From JADFDG01 sp965232985 (GTDB lineage Bacteria > Pseudomonadota > Gammaproteobacteria > Pseudomonadales > JADFDG01): a DNA stretch of 64,000 bases. The stretch covers positions 1 through 64,000 of the forward strand of contig CBDDRC010000019.1 of assembly GCA_965232985.1 (NCBI GenBank), written 5' to 3'. The notes below the pieces were generated by a model that was not told the DNA's origin, did not search any database, and saw only the letters and a list, made by a program, of their open reading frames with translations. A program made the position numbers and the translations under genes. Shown in pieces: positions 30,924-40,415 of the stretch. Position 1 is the first letter of the stretch. The number at the start of each line of letters is the position of its first letter.

Positions 30924-32204
30924 TTATTTCTGCAATGCAAACGCGTCGAGCTTTTTCGGCACCGCCACGTTCTTCAGGGTCACATACTGCGGCAGGCCGT
31001 CCTTGTACGGCGGGTAGTCTTCGCCCTTGATCAGCGGGGCCAGATAACGGCGGGCTTTGTCGGTAATGCCGAAGCCATCTTTGGTGATGAAGTCGCGCGG
31101 CATCTTTTTCTCGACGTTGGCCACGTTTGCCAGCGGGGCTTCGCCGATCGCCCAGCGGTAGGGTTTGTCGCTCTTGCGAACGATGGTCACCATCACGGAA
31201 TTGCGGCCTCTGAGGGCGAGTTCCACCGCCGCCTTGCCGACTGCATAGGCCTGTTCGACATCCGTTTTTGAGGCGATGTGTCGTGCGGAACGCTGTAAAT
31301 AATCCGGTACTGCCCAGTGGTATTTCAGGTTGAGGTTGTTCTTCACCAGTGCAGCCAGTGCCGGCGCGACACCGCCGAGCTGGGTGTGGCCAAAGGCATC
31401 CACCGTGCCGGCCTCGGCGAGGAAACGGCCATCGGCATATTTCGCGCCCTCGGAGACGACGATCACGCAGTAGCCCACGCGTTTCACCGTTTCATCGACC
31501 CGCTGCAGGAACGCAGCCTGGGCGAACGGAATTTCCGGGAACAGGATGATATGCGGCGGTTCGTCATTGCCGTTGCCGGCAAGCCCCGCTGCGGCGGCGA
31601 TCCAGCCGGCGTGGCGGCCCATCGCTTCCATGATGAAAACCCGGGTGCTGGTTTTCGCCATGGATTTCACGTCGAGCGCGGCTTCGCGCACGGAAATGGC
31701 GCTGAATTTCGCCACCGAACCGAAACCCGGGCAGCAGTCGGTGAGCGGCAGGTCGTTATCGACCGTTTTCGGCACATGGATAGCCTGGATCGGGTAGCCC
31801 ATGGTTTCGCTCAATTGCGAAACTTTCAGGCAGGTATCGGCGGAATCGCCGCCACCGTTGTAAAAAAAGTAGCCGATGTTGTGGGCCTTGAAAACTGCGA
31901 TCAGGCGTTCGTACTCGGCACGGTTTTGCGCCAGCGATTTGAGCTTGTAGCGGCAGGAGCCGAATGCGCCGGCCGGCGTGTGGCGCAAGGCGGCGATTGC
32001 CTGCGCGCTGTCCTTGCCGGTGTCGATCAGATCCTCGGTGAGTGCGCCGATGATGCCGTTGCGGCCGGCATATACCTTGCCGATCCGGTCTTTGTGCAAG
32101 CGGGCAGTCTCGATCACCCCGCAGGCGGTTGCATTGATGACGGCGGTGACGCCGCCGGACTGGGCATAGAACGCGTTCTTCTTCAGCAAAGTTGTTTTCG
32201 CCAT
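30924..32204 (-). CDS. Pyrophosphate-type 6-phosphofructokinase
   Basis: A 426-aa phosphofructokinase. The active-site loop 'IHVPKTVDNDLPLTDCCPG' (about residues 135-153) has Lys in P-K-T-x-D-N-D, which is the PPi-dependent form; ATP enzymes have P-G-T. 'FYNGGGDSADTC' (about 110-121) forms the phosphoryl-donor site. 'EAMGRHAGWIAAA' is the substrate-binding motif. A reversible PPi-PFK allows both glycolysis and gluconeogenesis. The true start is ATG 32204; the open frame extends much farther upstream only because it shadows the divergent mpl gene. Confidence 0.88.
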   Translation of the reverse strand: MAKTTLLKKNAFYAQSGGVTAVINATACGVIETARLHKDRIGKVYAGRNGIIGALTEDLIDTGKDSAQAIAALRHTPAGAFGSCRYKLKSLAQNRAEYERLIAVFKAHNIGYFFYNGGGDSADTCLKVSQLSETMGYPIQAIHVPKTVDNDLPLTDCCPGFGSVAKFSAISVREAALDVKSMAKTSTRVFIMEAMGRHAGWIAAAAGLAGNGNDEPPHIILFPEIPFAQAAFLQRVDETVKRVGYCVIVVSEGAKYADGRFLAEAGTVDAFGHTQLGGVAPALAALVKNNLNLKYHWAVPDYLQRSARHIASKTDVEQAYAVGKAAVELALRGRNSVMVTIVRKSDKPYRWAIGEAPLANVANVEKKMPRDFITKDGFGITDKARRYLAPLIKGEDYPPYKDGLPQYVTLKNVAVPKKLDAFALQK

Positions 32205-32429
32205 GATCGGTACCGTGCAGACAGGCCCGGCAGCTGCGGGCAGGAGCGAAGGCCAAGAGCGCGGCGATGATACCGGATGGCTGGGCTGGGGGGGAATTTC
32301 AGCCGGTGCGGGCAGGCGTGTAAACTGCTTCGGCCTTATATACTCGCGCGTGCGGCCGGCCGGCGTTGCGGCCCGATCTTTACGGGCCTGCTGCCTGCAC
32401 GGACCTTTTGTCTTCACGGAAATCGTGGC

Positions 32430-33803
32430 ATGCACACCCATATTCTCGGTATCTGCGGCACTTTCATGGGCGGCCTGGCGATTCTTGCCCGCGAGTCCGG
32501 GCAGGTAGTCACCGGCAGCGACCAGAACGTCTACCCGCCGATGAGTACGCAGCTGAGCCAGGCCGGCATCACGCTGACCGAGGGTTACGACGCGGCGCAG
32601 TTCGCCCGGTGCCCGGATCTGGTGGTGATTGGCAATGCGCTGTCGCGCGGCAACGCTGCGGTCGAGCATGTACTCAATGAGCAGATTCCCTATGTGTCCG
32701 GCCCCGAGTGGCTGGCGCAGCATGTGCTCGCCGGCAAGTGGGTGATCGGGGTCGCCGGCACGCACGGCAAAACGACGACCAGCAGCATGGTGGCGTGGAT
32801 TCTTGAGCATGCGGGCCTTGCGCCGGGGTTTCTGATCGGCGGCGTGCCGAAAAATTTCGGTGTCTCGGCGCGCTTGGGCGGCGGGCAGTTTTTTGTCGTC
32901 GAGGCCGACGAATACGACAGCGCTTTTTTCGACAAGCGTTCCAAATTTGTACACTATCGGCCGAAGACCGCCATTCTCAATAATCTCGAATTCGACCACG
33001 GCGATATTTTCGAGAACCTCGACGCCATCAAGAAGCAGTTTCACCACCTGGTGCGGACCATTCCTGGCAATGGCCGCATCATCCATCCGGTGAGTGATGC
33101 CAACATTGTCGATACGCTGAAAAAAGGTTGCTGGACGCCGGTGGAAACTACGGGTGTCGGTGCCGAAACCGGCGACTGGGCTGCGCAGTTGCTCGTTGCC
33201 GACGGCAGTGCTTTTCGCGTACTGCACGCCGGCAAGCAGGTAGGTGAGGTGCGATGGGCCCAGCTTGGCGAACACAACGTGCGCAACGGGCTTGCTGCGA
33301 TTGCGGCGGCCGCGCATGTCGGCGTCACGCCGGTGGTAGCGGCGGCGGCGCTGTGCTGTTTCGAGGGCGTGAAGCGCCGCCTTGATTTGCTGGGCGAGGT
33401 CGGTGGCGTGTGTGTCTACGACGATTTCGCCCACCACCCTACCGCGATCGCGATGACGCTTGCGGGCATGCGCAAGCGTGTTGGCGCCGGCCGCATCCTG
33501 CTGGCCATCGAGCCGCGTTCGAACACCATGCGCATGGGTCTGCATCGCGATCAGTTGGCGCCGGCCACCGCCGCTGCCGACGCCGTGTTCTGGTATCAGC
33601 CAGCGGGCCTCAACTGGGCGCTCGACGATGTGATTGCGGCGAGCGCGGCGCCCGCGCAGGTGGTGACCGATATCGACGACCTCGTCGGTACGCTGGCGGC
33701 GGCAGCGAGGCCCGGGGATTCGATCGTGATCATGAGCAACGGCGGATTCGGTGGCATCCACCAGAAATTGCTCGCTGCGCTGCGCGTCAAGGAGAGTCTG
33801 TGA
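32430..33803 (+). CDS. mpl: UDP-N-acetylmuramate:L-alanyl-gamma-D-glutamyl-meso-diaminopimelate ligase
   Basis: A 457-aa Mur-ligase-like enzyme that reattaches the recycled murein tripeptide to UDP-MurNAc. It has 'HILGICGTFMGGLAILARE', the ATP loop 'GVAGTHGKTTTSSMV' (about residues 107-121), 'VVEADEYDSAFFDKRSKFVHY' and 'YDDFAHHPTAI' (about 330-340). Its stop overlaps the GTG start of ubiX (GTGA). Confidence 0.95.
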   Translation: MHTHILGICGTFMGGLAILARESGQVVTGSDQNVYPPMSTQLSQAGITLTEGYDAAQFARCPDLVVIGNALSRGNAAVEHVLNEQIPYVSGPEWLAQHVLAGKWVIGVAGTHGKTTTSSMVAWILEHAGLAPGFLIGGVPKNFGVSARLGGGQFFVVEADEYDSAFFDKRSKFVHYRPKTAILNNLEFDHGDIFENLDAIKKQFHHLVRTIPGNGRIIHPVSDANIVDTLKKGCWTPVETTGVGAETGDWAAQLLVADGSAFRVLHAGKQVGEVRWAQLGEHNVRNGLAAIAAAAHVGVTPVVAAAALCCFEGVKRRLDLLGEVGGVCVYDDFAHHPTAIAMTLAGMRKRVGAGRILLAIEPRSNTMRMGLHRDQLAPATAAADAVFWYQPAGLNWALDDVIAASAAPAQVVTDIDDLVGTLAAAARPGDSIVIMSNGGFGGIHQKLLAALRVKESL

Positions 33804-34402
33804 CTGCGGTGACGCTGGCGATTACCGGTGCGTCCGGAGTGCAATACGGCCTGCGGCTGCTGGAATGTCTGCTCAAGGCTGATTGCCGTGTGTACCTGAT
33901 GATTTCAAAGGCAGCGCGGGTGGTCGTCGGCACCGAAACCGATCTCAAGCTGCCGCCACAAACGCATGCGACGGCGGAATTTTTCACGCAGTTGTATGGC
34001 GCGCAGCCGGAGCAGCTTTCGGTATTCGGCGAGGACCAGTGGACGGCGCCGGTGGCGTCCGGTTCGAGTGCGCCGGTGCGCATGGTGGTGTGTCCGTGCA
34101 GTACCGGCACGCTGTCGGCGCTGGCCACCGGCGCCTGCAACAACCTCATCGAGCGCGCTGCCGATGTGGCGCTCAAGGAGCGCCGGCAGTTGATTCTCGT
34201 GCCGCGCGAGGCGCCATACCACGAAGTGCATCTGGCCAATATGCTGCTGCTGACGCGCATGGGCGCGACCATCATTCCGGCGAGCCCGGGTTTCTACAAC
34301 CGCCCCCAGACCGTCAACGACCTGATCGACTTTGTCGTCGCGCGTATCCTCGATCACCTCGGTGTCGATCAGGCGCTGCTGCCGCGCTGGGGTGAACACT
34401 GA
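33800..34402 (+). CDS. ubiX: Flavin prenyltransferase UbiX
   Basis: A 200-aa enzyme that prenylates FMN for the UbiD decarboxylase of ubiquinone synthesis. It starts at GTG 33800, coupled to mpl. The flavin motif 'LAITGASGVQYGLRLLE' (about residues 6-22), 'VVCPCSTGTLSALATG', 'RAADVALKERRQLILVPREAP' and 'ASPGFYNRPQT' are all present. No ubiD is visible in the window. Confidence 0.95.
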   Translation: MTAVTLAITGASGVQYGLRLLECLLKADCRVYLMISKAARVVVGTETDLKLPPQTHATAEFFTQLYGAQPEQLSVFGEDQWTAPVASGSSAPVRMVVCPCSTGTLSALATGACNNLIERAADVALKERRQLILVPREAPYHEVHLANMLLLTRMGATIIPASPGFYNRPQTVNDLIDFVVARILDHLGVDQALLPRWGEH

Positions 34403-34430
34403 TGCCAGAACTGGCGCCGGGTGTGCTGCA

Positions 34431-35042
34431 ATGAATGCAGGGCAAGTACTCGATATCCCGTTGTTTCCGCTCAATACGGTGCTGTTTCCGGGCAGCTTTC
34501 TGCCGCTGCGTATTTTCGAGCCGCGCTATCTGGAGATGGTGGCCCTGTGCATGCAGCAGCAGACGCCGTTCGGCGTTGTGCTGATTCGTGACGGCAACGA
34601 AGTGGGCGCGCCTGCCGAGACAGTCGATGTCGGGACCCTCGCGGTGATCGTCGACTTCGACAAGTCGAAGGACGGCATGCTGCTGATCGCCTGCCTGGGC
34701 GGCGAACGCTTTCGCATCCGCGAGCAGCGCGCCGAGTCGAGCCGTTTGCTGCGCGCCACGGTTGAGATCCTGCCCGACGGCGAGGATCGTGTGCTGCCGC
34801 CGCAACACGAATCGCTGGCGGGTTTTCTGCGCGCGGTGGTGAACCAGCCGGGCATGAGCCGGCGCATCGCGCCGCCGGATATCGATTACAGCAGTCCGAT
34901 TGAATTGGGCTACCGGTTAGCCGAGCTGCTGCCGGTCGGGCTTGAGGAGCAGCAGGGTTTGCTGGCGATGACCGATCCGCTGGCGCGCCTGGAGCGCATT
35001 GCGCTGCTGCTCAAGGACATGGATTTCACCTGGCAGGCGTGA
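34431..35042 (+). CDS. LON substrate-binding domain protein
   Basis: A 203-aa protein made only of the Lon N-terminal (LAN) domain: 'IPLFPLNTVLFPGSFLPLRIFEPRYLEM' (about residues 8-36) and a C-terminal helical part. It has no ATPase or protease domain. Such stand-alone proteins are common in gammaproteobacteria and may bind peptides. It lies 28 bases after ubiX and converges on lipA. Confidence 0.85.
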   Translation: MNAGQVLDIPLFPLNTVLFPGSFLPLRIFEPRYLEMVALCMQQQTPFGVVLIRDGNEVGAPAETVDVGTLAVIVDFDKSKDGMLLIACLGGERFRIREQRAESSRLLRATVEILPDGEDRVLPPQHESLAGFLRAVVNQPGMSRRIAPPDIDYSSPIELGYRLAELLPVGLEEQQGLLAMTDPLARLERIALLLKDMDFTWQA

Positions 35043-35066
35043 GTATTTCCGGCCGCGCTGGCGCGG

Positions 35067-36092
35067 TTATGGAATGTTCGCCATGCCGGGGTTGCGCTGG
35101 CCCACGTTGATGCCCTGGTGCTGCAGGTCGGCATGGTAGGACGAACGCACCATGGGCCCGGCGGCGATCTGGGTGAAACCGATTTTCCCGGCGTATTTCG
35201 CGAAAACATCGAACTGCGCCGGATCGACAAAACGCCGTACCGGCGCATGGTGTTTCGACGGCTGCAGATACTGGCCGATGGTAATGCCATCGACATCGTG
35301 GGCGCGCAGGTCGCGCATGACTGCCAGGATTTCCTCGTCGGTCTCGCCCAGGCCGACCATGATGCCGCTTTTGGTGGGCACCTGCGGGCAGTTCTCCTTG
35401 AAGCGCTTGAGCAGCATGAGTGACCAGGCGTAATCGGAACCCGGGCGAACTTCGCGATACAAACGCGGCACGTTTTCGAGGTTATGGTTGAAAACGTCCG
35501 GTGGGCACTCGCGCATGATTGCCAGCGCCACGTCCATGCGGCCGCGGAAATCCGGCACCAGCACCTCGATTTTCGTCTGCGGATTGGCAGCGCGGACGGC
35601 GCGGATGCAGTCGACGAAATGCCGGGCGCCGCCGTCTTTCAGATCATCACGGTCGACGCTGGTGACAACGACGTACTTGAGTTTGAGTGCGCTCACTGCG
35701 GCGGCCAGATGTTGCGGCTCGTCGGCGTCGAGCGGTTTCGGTCGGCCGTGTGCCACATCGCAAAACGGGCAGCGCCGCGTGCAGATGTCACCCATGATCA
35801 TGAACGTCGCCGTGCCGGCGCCGAAACACTCCGGCAGGTTCGGGCAGGCTGCTTCCTCGCAGACGGTGTGCAGTTGCTGCTGCCGCAAAAGATTTTTGAT
35901 GCGTTCGATTTCGCCGCCGGCCGGTAGCCGCACGCGGATCCAGTCCGGTTTGCGCACCAGCGTTTCGGTGGGCTCGATCCGCACCGGAATGCGCGCCATT
36001 TTTTCCGCGCCGCGCTGTTTGACGCCGGTTTCGAGGCGGTGGTCGGTGTGGGCCGGGCGCCCGGCAGGGGAGTTGATCGGGTTATCGGTCAT
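35067..36092 (-). CDS. lipA: Lipoyl synthase
   Basis: A 341-aa radical SAM enzyme inserting sulfur into octanoyl groups. Auxiliary cluster cysteines are in 'CEEAACPNLPECF' (about residues 78-90) and the radical SAM CxxxCxxC is 'CTRRCPFC' (about 104-111). 'VVVTSVDRDDLKDGGA' and 'GMVGLGE'-like 'IMVGLGETDEE' follow. The N-terminus carries about 30 extra residues. It lies downstream of lipB in the lipoate operon. Confidence 0.97.
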   Translation of the reverse strand: MTDNPINSPAGRPAHTDHRLETGVKQRGAEKMARIPVRIEPTETLVRKPDWIRVRLPAGGEIERIKNLLRQQQLHTVCEEAACPNLPECFGAGTATFMIMGDICTRRCPFCDVAHGRPKPLDADEPQHLAAAVSALKLKYVVVTSVDRDDLKDGGARHFVDCIRAVRAANPQTKIEVLVPDFRGRMDVALAIMRECPPDVFNHNLENVPRLYREVRPGSDYAWSLMLLKRFKENCPQVPTKSGIMVGLGETDEEILAVMRDLRAHDVDGITIGQYLQPSKHHAPVRRFVDPAQFDVFAKYAGKIGFTQIAAGPMVRSSYHADLQHQGINVGQRNPGMANIP

Positions 36093-36148
36093 AAGGCGGT
36101 ACTGCGGGCTGCTGATGGGGCCGGCGGAGGTGGCAGCCCAAGGGTGAA

Positions 36149-36814
36149 TCAGGTGCCGAAAGTGTAGCGCAGGTGGTGCTCGAGGCGGGCTGCGACTGCT
36201 GGCAGGCTGGCCGGGACGGTGGCTGCATCAGGCGGTGCATCGCGCAGTGCATCGCTCACCTGGGTCACCGCCATGCCGGCGTGGCCGCAGGGGTTGATGC
36301 GGGTGAAGGGTTCGAGATCCATGGCCACGTTCAGTGCCAGACCGTGGTAACTGCAGCCCCGGCGGACACGCAGGCCGAGCGCGGCAATCTTGCGCTCGCT
36401 GCCGTTGCTGGCGCGCACATAGACCCCGTGGGCGTCGCTGCGCGGGTAGGCGCTGATGCCGAAGTCGCCGAGGGTGGCGACCAGGGCCTGCTCAATCCGC
36501 TCGACCAGCACGCGCGGCCCGATGCCGAGCCGGCGCAGATCGAGCAGTACATAGCCCACCAGTTGGCCGGGGCCGTGGTAGGTCACCTGGCCGCCACGAT
36601 CACTCTGGATGACGGGAATGTCGCCGGGCACGCGCAGATGCTCGGCGCGGCCGGCCTGGCCCTGGGTGAATACCGGCGGGTGTTCGAGCAGCCACAGTTC
36701 GTCGGCGGTGGTGGCATCGCGGCGCGCAGTGAAATCCTGCATGGCCTGCCAGGTTGCGGCGTAATCGACTTGCCCGAGATGGCGGACCACCAGATTGCTG
36801 CCGGCGGCGTTCAT
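36149..36814 (-). CDS. lipB: Octanoyltransferase
   Basis: A 221-aa transferase moving octanoyl from ACP to lipoyl domains. Conserved blocks are 'ELWLLEHPPVFTQGQAG' (about residues 40-56), 'RGGQVTYHGPGQLVGY' (about 73-88), 'KIAALGLRVRRGCSYHGLALN' with the catalytic lysine at its start, and 'PCGHAGMAVTQ' with the catalytic cysteine. It is full length. Confidence 0.96.
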   Translation of the reverse strand: MNAAGSNLVVRHLGQVDYAATWQAMQDFTARRDATTADELWLLEHPPVFTQGQAGRAEHLRVPGDIPVIQSDRGGQVTYHGPGQLVGYVLLDLRRLGIGPRVLVERIEQALVATLGDFGISAYPRSDAHGVYVRASNGSERKIAALGLRVRRGCSYHGLALNVAMDLEPFTRINPCGHAGMAVTQVSDALRDAPPDAATVPASLPAVAARLEHHLRYTFGT

Positions 36815-36861
36815 GGTGTCAGCACCGCCGGATATAAAGCCGGAAGGGAAAAATCATGCTG

Positions 36862-37176
36862 TCACAGTGCCATGCGGACACGCGGGTCCGCCTTGAGATC
36901 GCGGTAGATGCCTTCGACCTGCGCGCGATTGTGGACACAGATATCGACCGACAAGGCGGCATAGCGGCCGCCCGAGGAGGGGCGCAACGAGAGGTTTTGC
37001 GGTGCAAAATCCTTGAGGTGCCGCGCGAGAATCGCGCAGACCCGATCGGCAAGTGTCAGGTCGTGGGTGGGGTTGTCGGCATCGCCGAATACTTTCAGCG
37101 TCATGTGGTGCGGAAAATCCCACAGCGCTTCATTGATGCTGCTGCCGTTGCCGCTTTCGTCGATGGGGTTGTTCAT
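36862..37176 (-). CDS. ybeD: YbeD-family protein (DUF493)
   Basis: A 104-aa protein of the YbeD/DUF493 family with an ACT-like fold: 'WDFPHHMTLKVFGDAD', 'SSGGRYAALSVDICVHNRAQVEGIY'. It has the conserved location between dacA and lipB. The function is unsettled; links to lipoate and envelope control have been proposed. It ends 47 bases before the lipB start. Confidence 0.92.
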   Translation of the reverse strand: MNNPIDESGNGSSINEALWDFPHHMTLKVFGDADNPTHDLTLADRVCAILARHLKDFAPQNLSLRPSSGGRYAALSVDICVHNRAQVEGIYRDLKADPRVRMAL

Positions 37177-37218
37177 TGGAGCTCACTTGCCTGCGCCCGG
37201 TGCGTGGCTGGCGCAGAC

Positions 37219-38385
37219 TCAGCCAAACAAGCCGGAGAACATCAGCTGCAGCCAGTGCCAGCAGCGCCTGAAGATATTGCCTTCCTCGATGTTGCTCATG
37301 GCGAGGAGCGGTTTTTCGATGATGATTTCGTCGCCGCTGCGGATCACCAGGCTGCCGAGGCGATCGCCTTTTTTCAGTGGCGCGCGGATGTTCGATTGCA
37401 CTGTGATTGAGGCCTTGAGGTTGGCGTGTGCACCCCGCGGGATGGTCAGCACAATATCTTCAAGCACACCGAGCTGGACCTTGTCGGCCTGACCCATCCA
37501 GACAACCGCTTCGCCCAGCGTAGTGCCGGCCGGGTACGGGCTGTAGGTCTCAAAGGAATTGAAGCCCCAGTTGAGCAGCTTCGCACTTTCGTCGGCACGC
37601 GCGTTCTCGCTTTTGGTACCCATCATCACCGACACCAGGCGGGTGTCGCCACGCTTTGCAGAAGCAACGAGACAAAAACCGGCTTCGTCGGTGTGCCCGG
37701 TTTTCAGGCCATCGACAGTGGGGTCACGGAACAGCAGCAGATTGCGATTCGGCTGAGTGATGCCGTTGTAGCTGAATTCCTTTTCCGAATAGAAGCGGTA
37801 GTTTTCCGGAAACTGGTAAATGATGGCGCGGGCGAGCGTCGCCAGATCGTGAGCGGTAGAGTAGTGGTTCGGATCCGGCAAGCCGGTGGCATTCATGAAG
37901 TGACTGTTGGTCATGCCGATTTTCTGCGCGTACTGGTTCATGAGCCCGGTGAACTGTTCTTCGCTGCCGGCAATATGCTCGGCCAGCGCAACTGAGGCGT
38001 CGTTGCCGGACTGGATGACGATGCCGCGGAACAGATCCTCCACCGACACCTGCGTGCCGACTTGCACAAACATTCGCGAGCCTTGCTGTTTCCAGGCCTT
38101 GGCACTGATCTGCACCATGTCGCCCGGGTGGATGCGGCCTTCGCTCAGGGCGTTGTCGGCAACAAAGGTTGTCATCATCTTGGTCAGGCTGGCCGGCGGC
38201 ACGCGATTGTCGGCACCTTGCTGGGTGAGGACGGTGCCGGTACGCGCGTCGATCAGATACCAGGCCGTTGCCTCAATAAGCGGCGGTTGCGGCATGGGCA
38301 TGGCGGCTTGCGCGGCGCCGGCGAACGCGAGGCTGGCGGCAGTGACCAAACACAGGACGACAGAACGAGGGAAAAATCGCTTCAT
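37219..38385 (-). CDS. dacA: D-alanyl-D-alanine carboxypeptidase (PBP5/6 type)
   Basis: A 388-aa low-molecular-weight PBP. A signal peptide (residues 1-27) precedes the catalytic motifs SxxK 'PASLTKMM' (about 62-69), SxN 'QSGNDASV' (about 127) and KTG 'GLKTGHTDEAG' (about 231). The C-terminal beta domain is followed by a terminal amphipathic helix for membrane attachment ('FRRCWHWLQLMFSGLFG'). It trims pentapeptides in the periplasm. Start ATG 38385. Confidence 0.96.
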   Translation of the reverse strand: MKRFFPRSVVLCLVTAASLAFAGAAQAAMPMPQPPLIEATAWYLIDARTGTVLTQQGADNRVPPASLTKMMTTFVADNALSEGRIHPGDMVQISAKAWKQQGSRMFVQVGTQVSVEDLFRGIVIQSGNDASVALAEHIAGSEEQFTGLMNQYAQKIGMTNSHFMNATGLPDPNHYSTAHDLATLARAIIYQFPENYRFYSEKEFSYNGITQPNRNLLLFRDPTVDGLKTGHTDEAGFCLVASAKRGDTRLVSVMMGTKSENARADESAKLLNWGFNSFETYSPYPAGTTLGEAVVWMGQADKVQLGVLEDIVLTIPRGAHANLKASITVQSNIRAPLKKGDRLGSLVIRSGDEIIIEKPLLAMSNIEEGNIFRRCWHWLQLMFSGLFG

Positions 38386-38465
38386 TGCGCTTGAGTTCCG
38401 AACAGTACGGGATGGTTTCCGGGGTGGCACGACAGGTTCTGTCGCGCGTCTTGCAAAGTGCGCGG

Positions 38466-38471
38466 ATTCTA
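38466..38471 (-). promoter_or_regulatory. -10 box upstream of dacA
   Basis: TAGAAT on the minus strand, about 80 bases before the dacA start, lies in the gap between rlpA and dacA. It has a GC-rich discriminator and no convincing -35. Confidence 0.35.
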
Positions 38472-38482
38472 GCACGCGACAG

Positions 38483-39337
38483 TCAGGGTACGACGACCAG
38501 CGTCGGCGCGCCGACGCCAGCCGAATACAGCATGTCGCGCGTTCGCTCGGCGTTCGGTCTGTCTTCGTAAGGCCCGACGCGCACCCGATGCAGGTCATCG
38601 TCGCCGGCAACAATGGCGACGCGATCGCCCATGACAACACGCGCCGTTTCCGCCAGCCGCCGGGCCGCCTCGGGTTTGGCGAAGGCGCCGATCTGGACGT
38701 AAAAACCCGCCGGCACCGGTTGGGTAACGGGAGCGGACGCGGCCGCGGCCGGGGTGATCGCCTCAACCAGGACGCGTGCCGTGCCGACATTCGCGTAGCC
38801 GAGCTTTTGCGCCGCCGCCCAAGACAGGTCGATGATGCGGTCGGCGTGGAAGGGCCCGCGATCATTGATCCGCACGACGACGCTGCGTTTGTTCGCGAGG
38901 TTGGTGACGCGCACGTACGATGGAATCGGCAATGTTTTGTGCGCGGCTGTCATGGCGTACATATCGTACGGTTCCAGGCTTGAGGTGCGGAAACCCTGGA
39001 ATTTTTCGCCGTACCAGGAAGCACCGCCGGTCTCGCGGAAGCCACGCGCATCGGCCAGCACTTCGTAGCGTTTGCCGAGCACGGTGTAAGGCGACTTGTT
39101 GCCGTATTTGCCGCGCGGTTCGGCGCGCGGCTCGGCGTCGGGGATGCTGTGGTAGTCGATGTCGCGGCGAATCGCCGGCGCGCTGTCTTTGTCCTGCGTA
39201 TAGACGTTGCGGTACGGCTCGGGCGGGGCCGGTGTGGCAGTCGGCGGCAATGACTGGCAGCCGGCGAGGCCCATGGCAAGCAAAATGGCCAGCCGTGTTG
39301 GCGGTATTGTGGCGGCAAGCGGTGTTCCGGTACGCAT
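38483..39337 (-). CDS. rlpA: Septal ring lytic transglycosylase RlpA (lipoprotein)
   Basis: A 284-aa outer-membrane lipoprotein. The lipobox 'GLAGC' (Cys about residue 27), the RlpA double-psi barrel ('GGASWYGEKFQGFRTSSLEPYD', 'VVVRINDRGPFHADRIIDLS') and the C-terminal SPOR domain ('GFYVQIGAFAKPEAARRLAE') are all present. Acts on denuded glycan at the septum in Pseudomonas. ATG 39337 gives a proper lipoprotein signal; mltB ends 7 bases upstream. Confidence 0.95.
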   Translation of the reverse strand: MRTGTPLAATIPPTRLAILLAMGLAGCQSLPPTATPAPPEPYRNVYTQDKDSAPAIRRDIDYHSIPDAEPRAEPRGKYGNKSPYTVLGKRYEVLADARGFRETGGASWYGEKFQGFRTSSLEPYDMYAMTAAHKTLPIPSYVRVTNLANKRSVVVRINDRGPFHADRIIDLSWAAAQKLGYANVGTARVLVEAITPAAAASAPVTQPVPAGFYVQIGAFAKPEAARRLAETARVVMGDRVAIVAGDDDLHRVRVGPYEDRPNAERTRDMLYSAGVGAPTLVVVP

Positions 39338-39344
39338 TGCGGCC

Positions 39345-40415
39345 TCACCCTCCTTGCCGTGCCGCCGCAAGTTGCTGCGCCTTGCGCAGCTCGCGCGACA
39401 GCTGCAGCACAGCGAGCGAATATTTCTCGCTGCGGTTGTAGCGGGTGATCACGTAGAAATTATTGAAGCCGATCCAGAATTCGGTGCCGTGTACACCGTC
39501 AAGTTTCCAGGCGGTTGCCTTCGCCTGCGGCGACGGATCGGCGCAGTATTCGATCGGGATGACGACGTTGTTGATGCAACTGATGACGGCGAGCCCCGCC
39601 TGGCGGATCTGGGCGACGGTGTTTTTTGCGTCGAGGCCCTGATTGACCACGGCATCGTAGCCGGTGCCGGCAACCACGGCGGCGCGTGCTGCTACCGGCG
39701 CGCCGGCTTGCCAGCCATGCGCCTTGAAGTAGTTCGCCACACTACCGATTGCATCGACCGGGTTGTTGATCAGATCAATCACGCCGTCATTGTCGAAATC
39801 AATGGCGAAATTCCGGTAACTCGACGGCATGAACTGCGGAAACCCCATCGCCCCTGCATAGGAGCCGGTGGCGTCAGCCAGCTTGATGTGCGCGCTTTTT
39901 TCCAGCAGCACGAATTCTTTCAGTTGTTGCCGAAAGAACGGCGCGCGCGGCGGGTTGTCGAAAGCGAGCGTCGCCAGGGCATCGACGATGCGCCAGCTGC
40001 CCTTGTTGCGGCCGAAACGGGTCTCGACGCCGATGATGGCCAGAATGATTTCGGGCGGAACGCCGTAAATGTCATTGGCGCGGGCGAGCGTGTCGGCGTG
40101 CTCGCGCCAGAACAGGAGCCCCTGGGTAATGCGTTTTTCCTCGATGAAGCGCGGCCGGTATTGGGCCCAGCTGAGCGCTTTTTCTGCCGGTTTGGCGATG
40201 GCGTCGAGGATCGCTTGTTTGCGCTGGGCACCGGCCAGCAGTGCCAGCACCTCAGCACGATCCATGCCGTCTTTTGCTACCAACTCATCGACCAGCTTGA
40301 GCATGTCCGGATTGTTGCGGTAGTCATCGGCGGCCTGCACGGCAGCGATGCTGGCGAGCAGCCACAGCGTGGCGAGCAACCGGGACATCAGCACAGTTCT
40401 CCGTTTCCCGGTCAT
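39345..40415 (-). CDS. mltB: Membrane-bound lytic murein transglycosylase B
   Basis: A 356-aa lytic transglycosylase of the MltB family. Signal peptide 'MSRLLATLWLLASIAAVQA' follows ten residues. Catalytic glutamate is in 'AIIGVETRFGRNKG' (about residues 133-146). 'GAMGFPQFMPSSY' (about 195-207) and 'AIDFDNDGVIDL' are family motifs. There is no lipobox, so it is a soluble periplasmic form. The ATG at 40415 overlaps the rodA stop (TGATG), which supports this start. Confidence 0.95.
   Translation of the reverse strand: MTGKRRTVLMSRLLATLWLLASIAAVQAADDYRNNPDMLKLVDELVAKDGMDRAEVLALLAGAQRKQAILDAIAKPAEKALSWAQYRPRFIEEKRITQGLLFWREHADTLARANDIYGVPPEIILAIIGVETRFGRNKGSWRIVDALATLAFDNPPRAPFFRQQLKEFVLLEKSAHIKLADATGSYAGAMGFPQFMPSSYRNFAIDFDNDGVIDLINNPVDAIGSVANYFKAHGWQAGAPVAARAAVVAGTGYDAVVNQGLDAKNTVAQIRQAGLAVISCINNVVIPIEYCADPSPQAKATAWKLDGVHGTEFWIGFNNFYVITRYNRSEKYSLAVLQLSRELRKAQQLAAARQGG

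Noticed and set aside
30924..33761. A single 945-codon open frame on the minus strand that appears to fuse a long N-terminus to the phosphofructokinase
   Set aside because: The first 519 codons are the antisense of mpl on the plus strand. The family start is ATG 32204, and the extra part resembles no protein.
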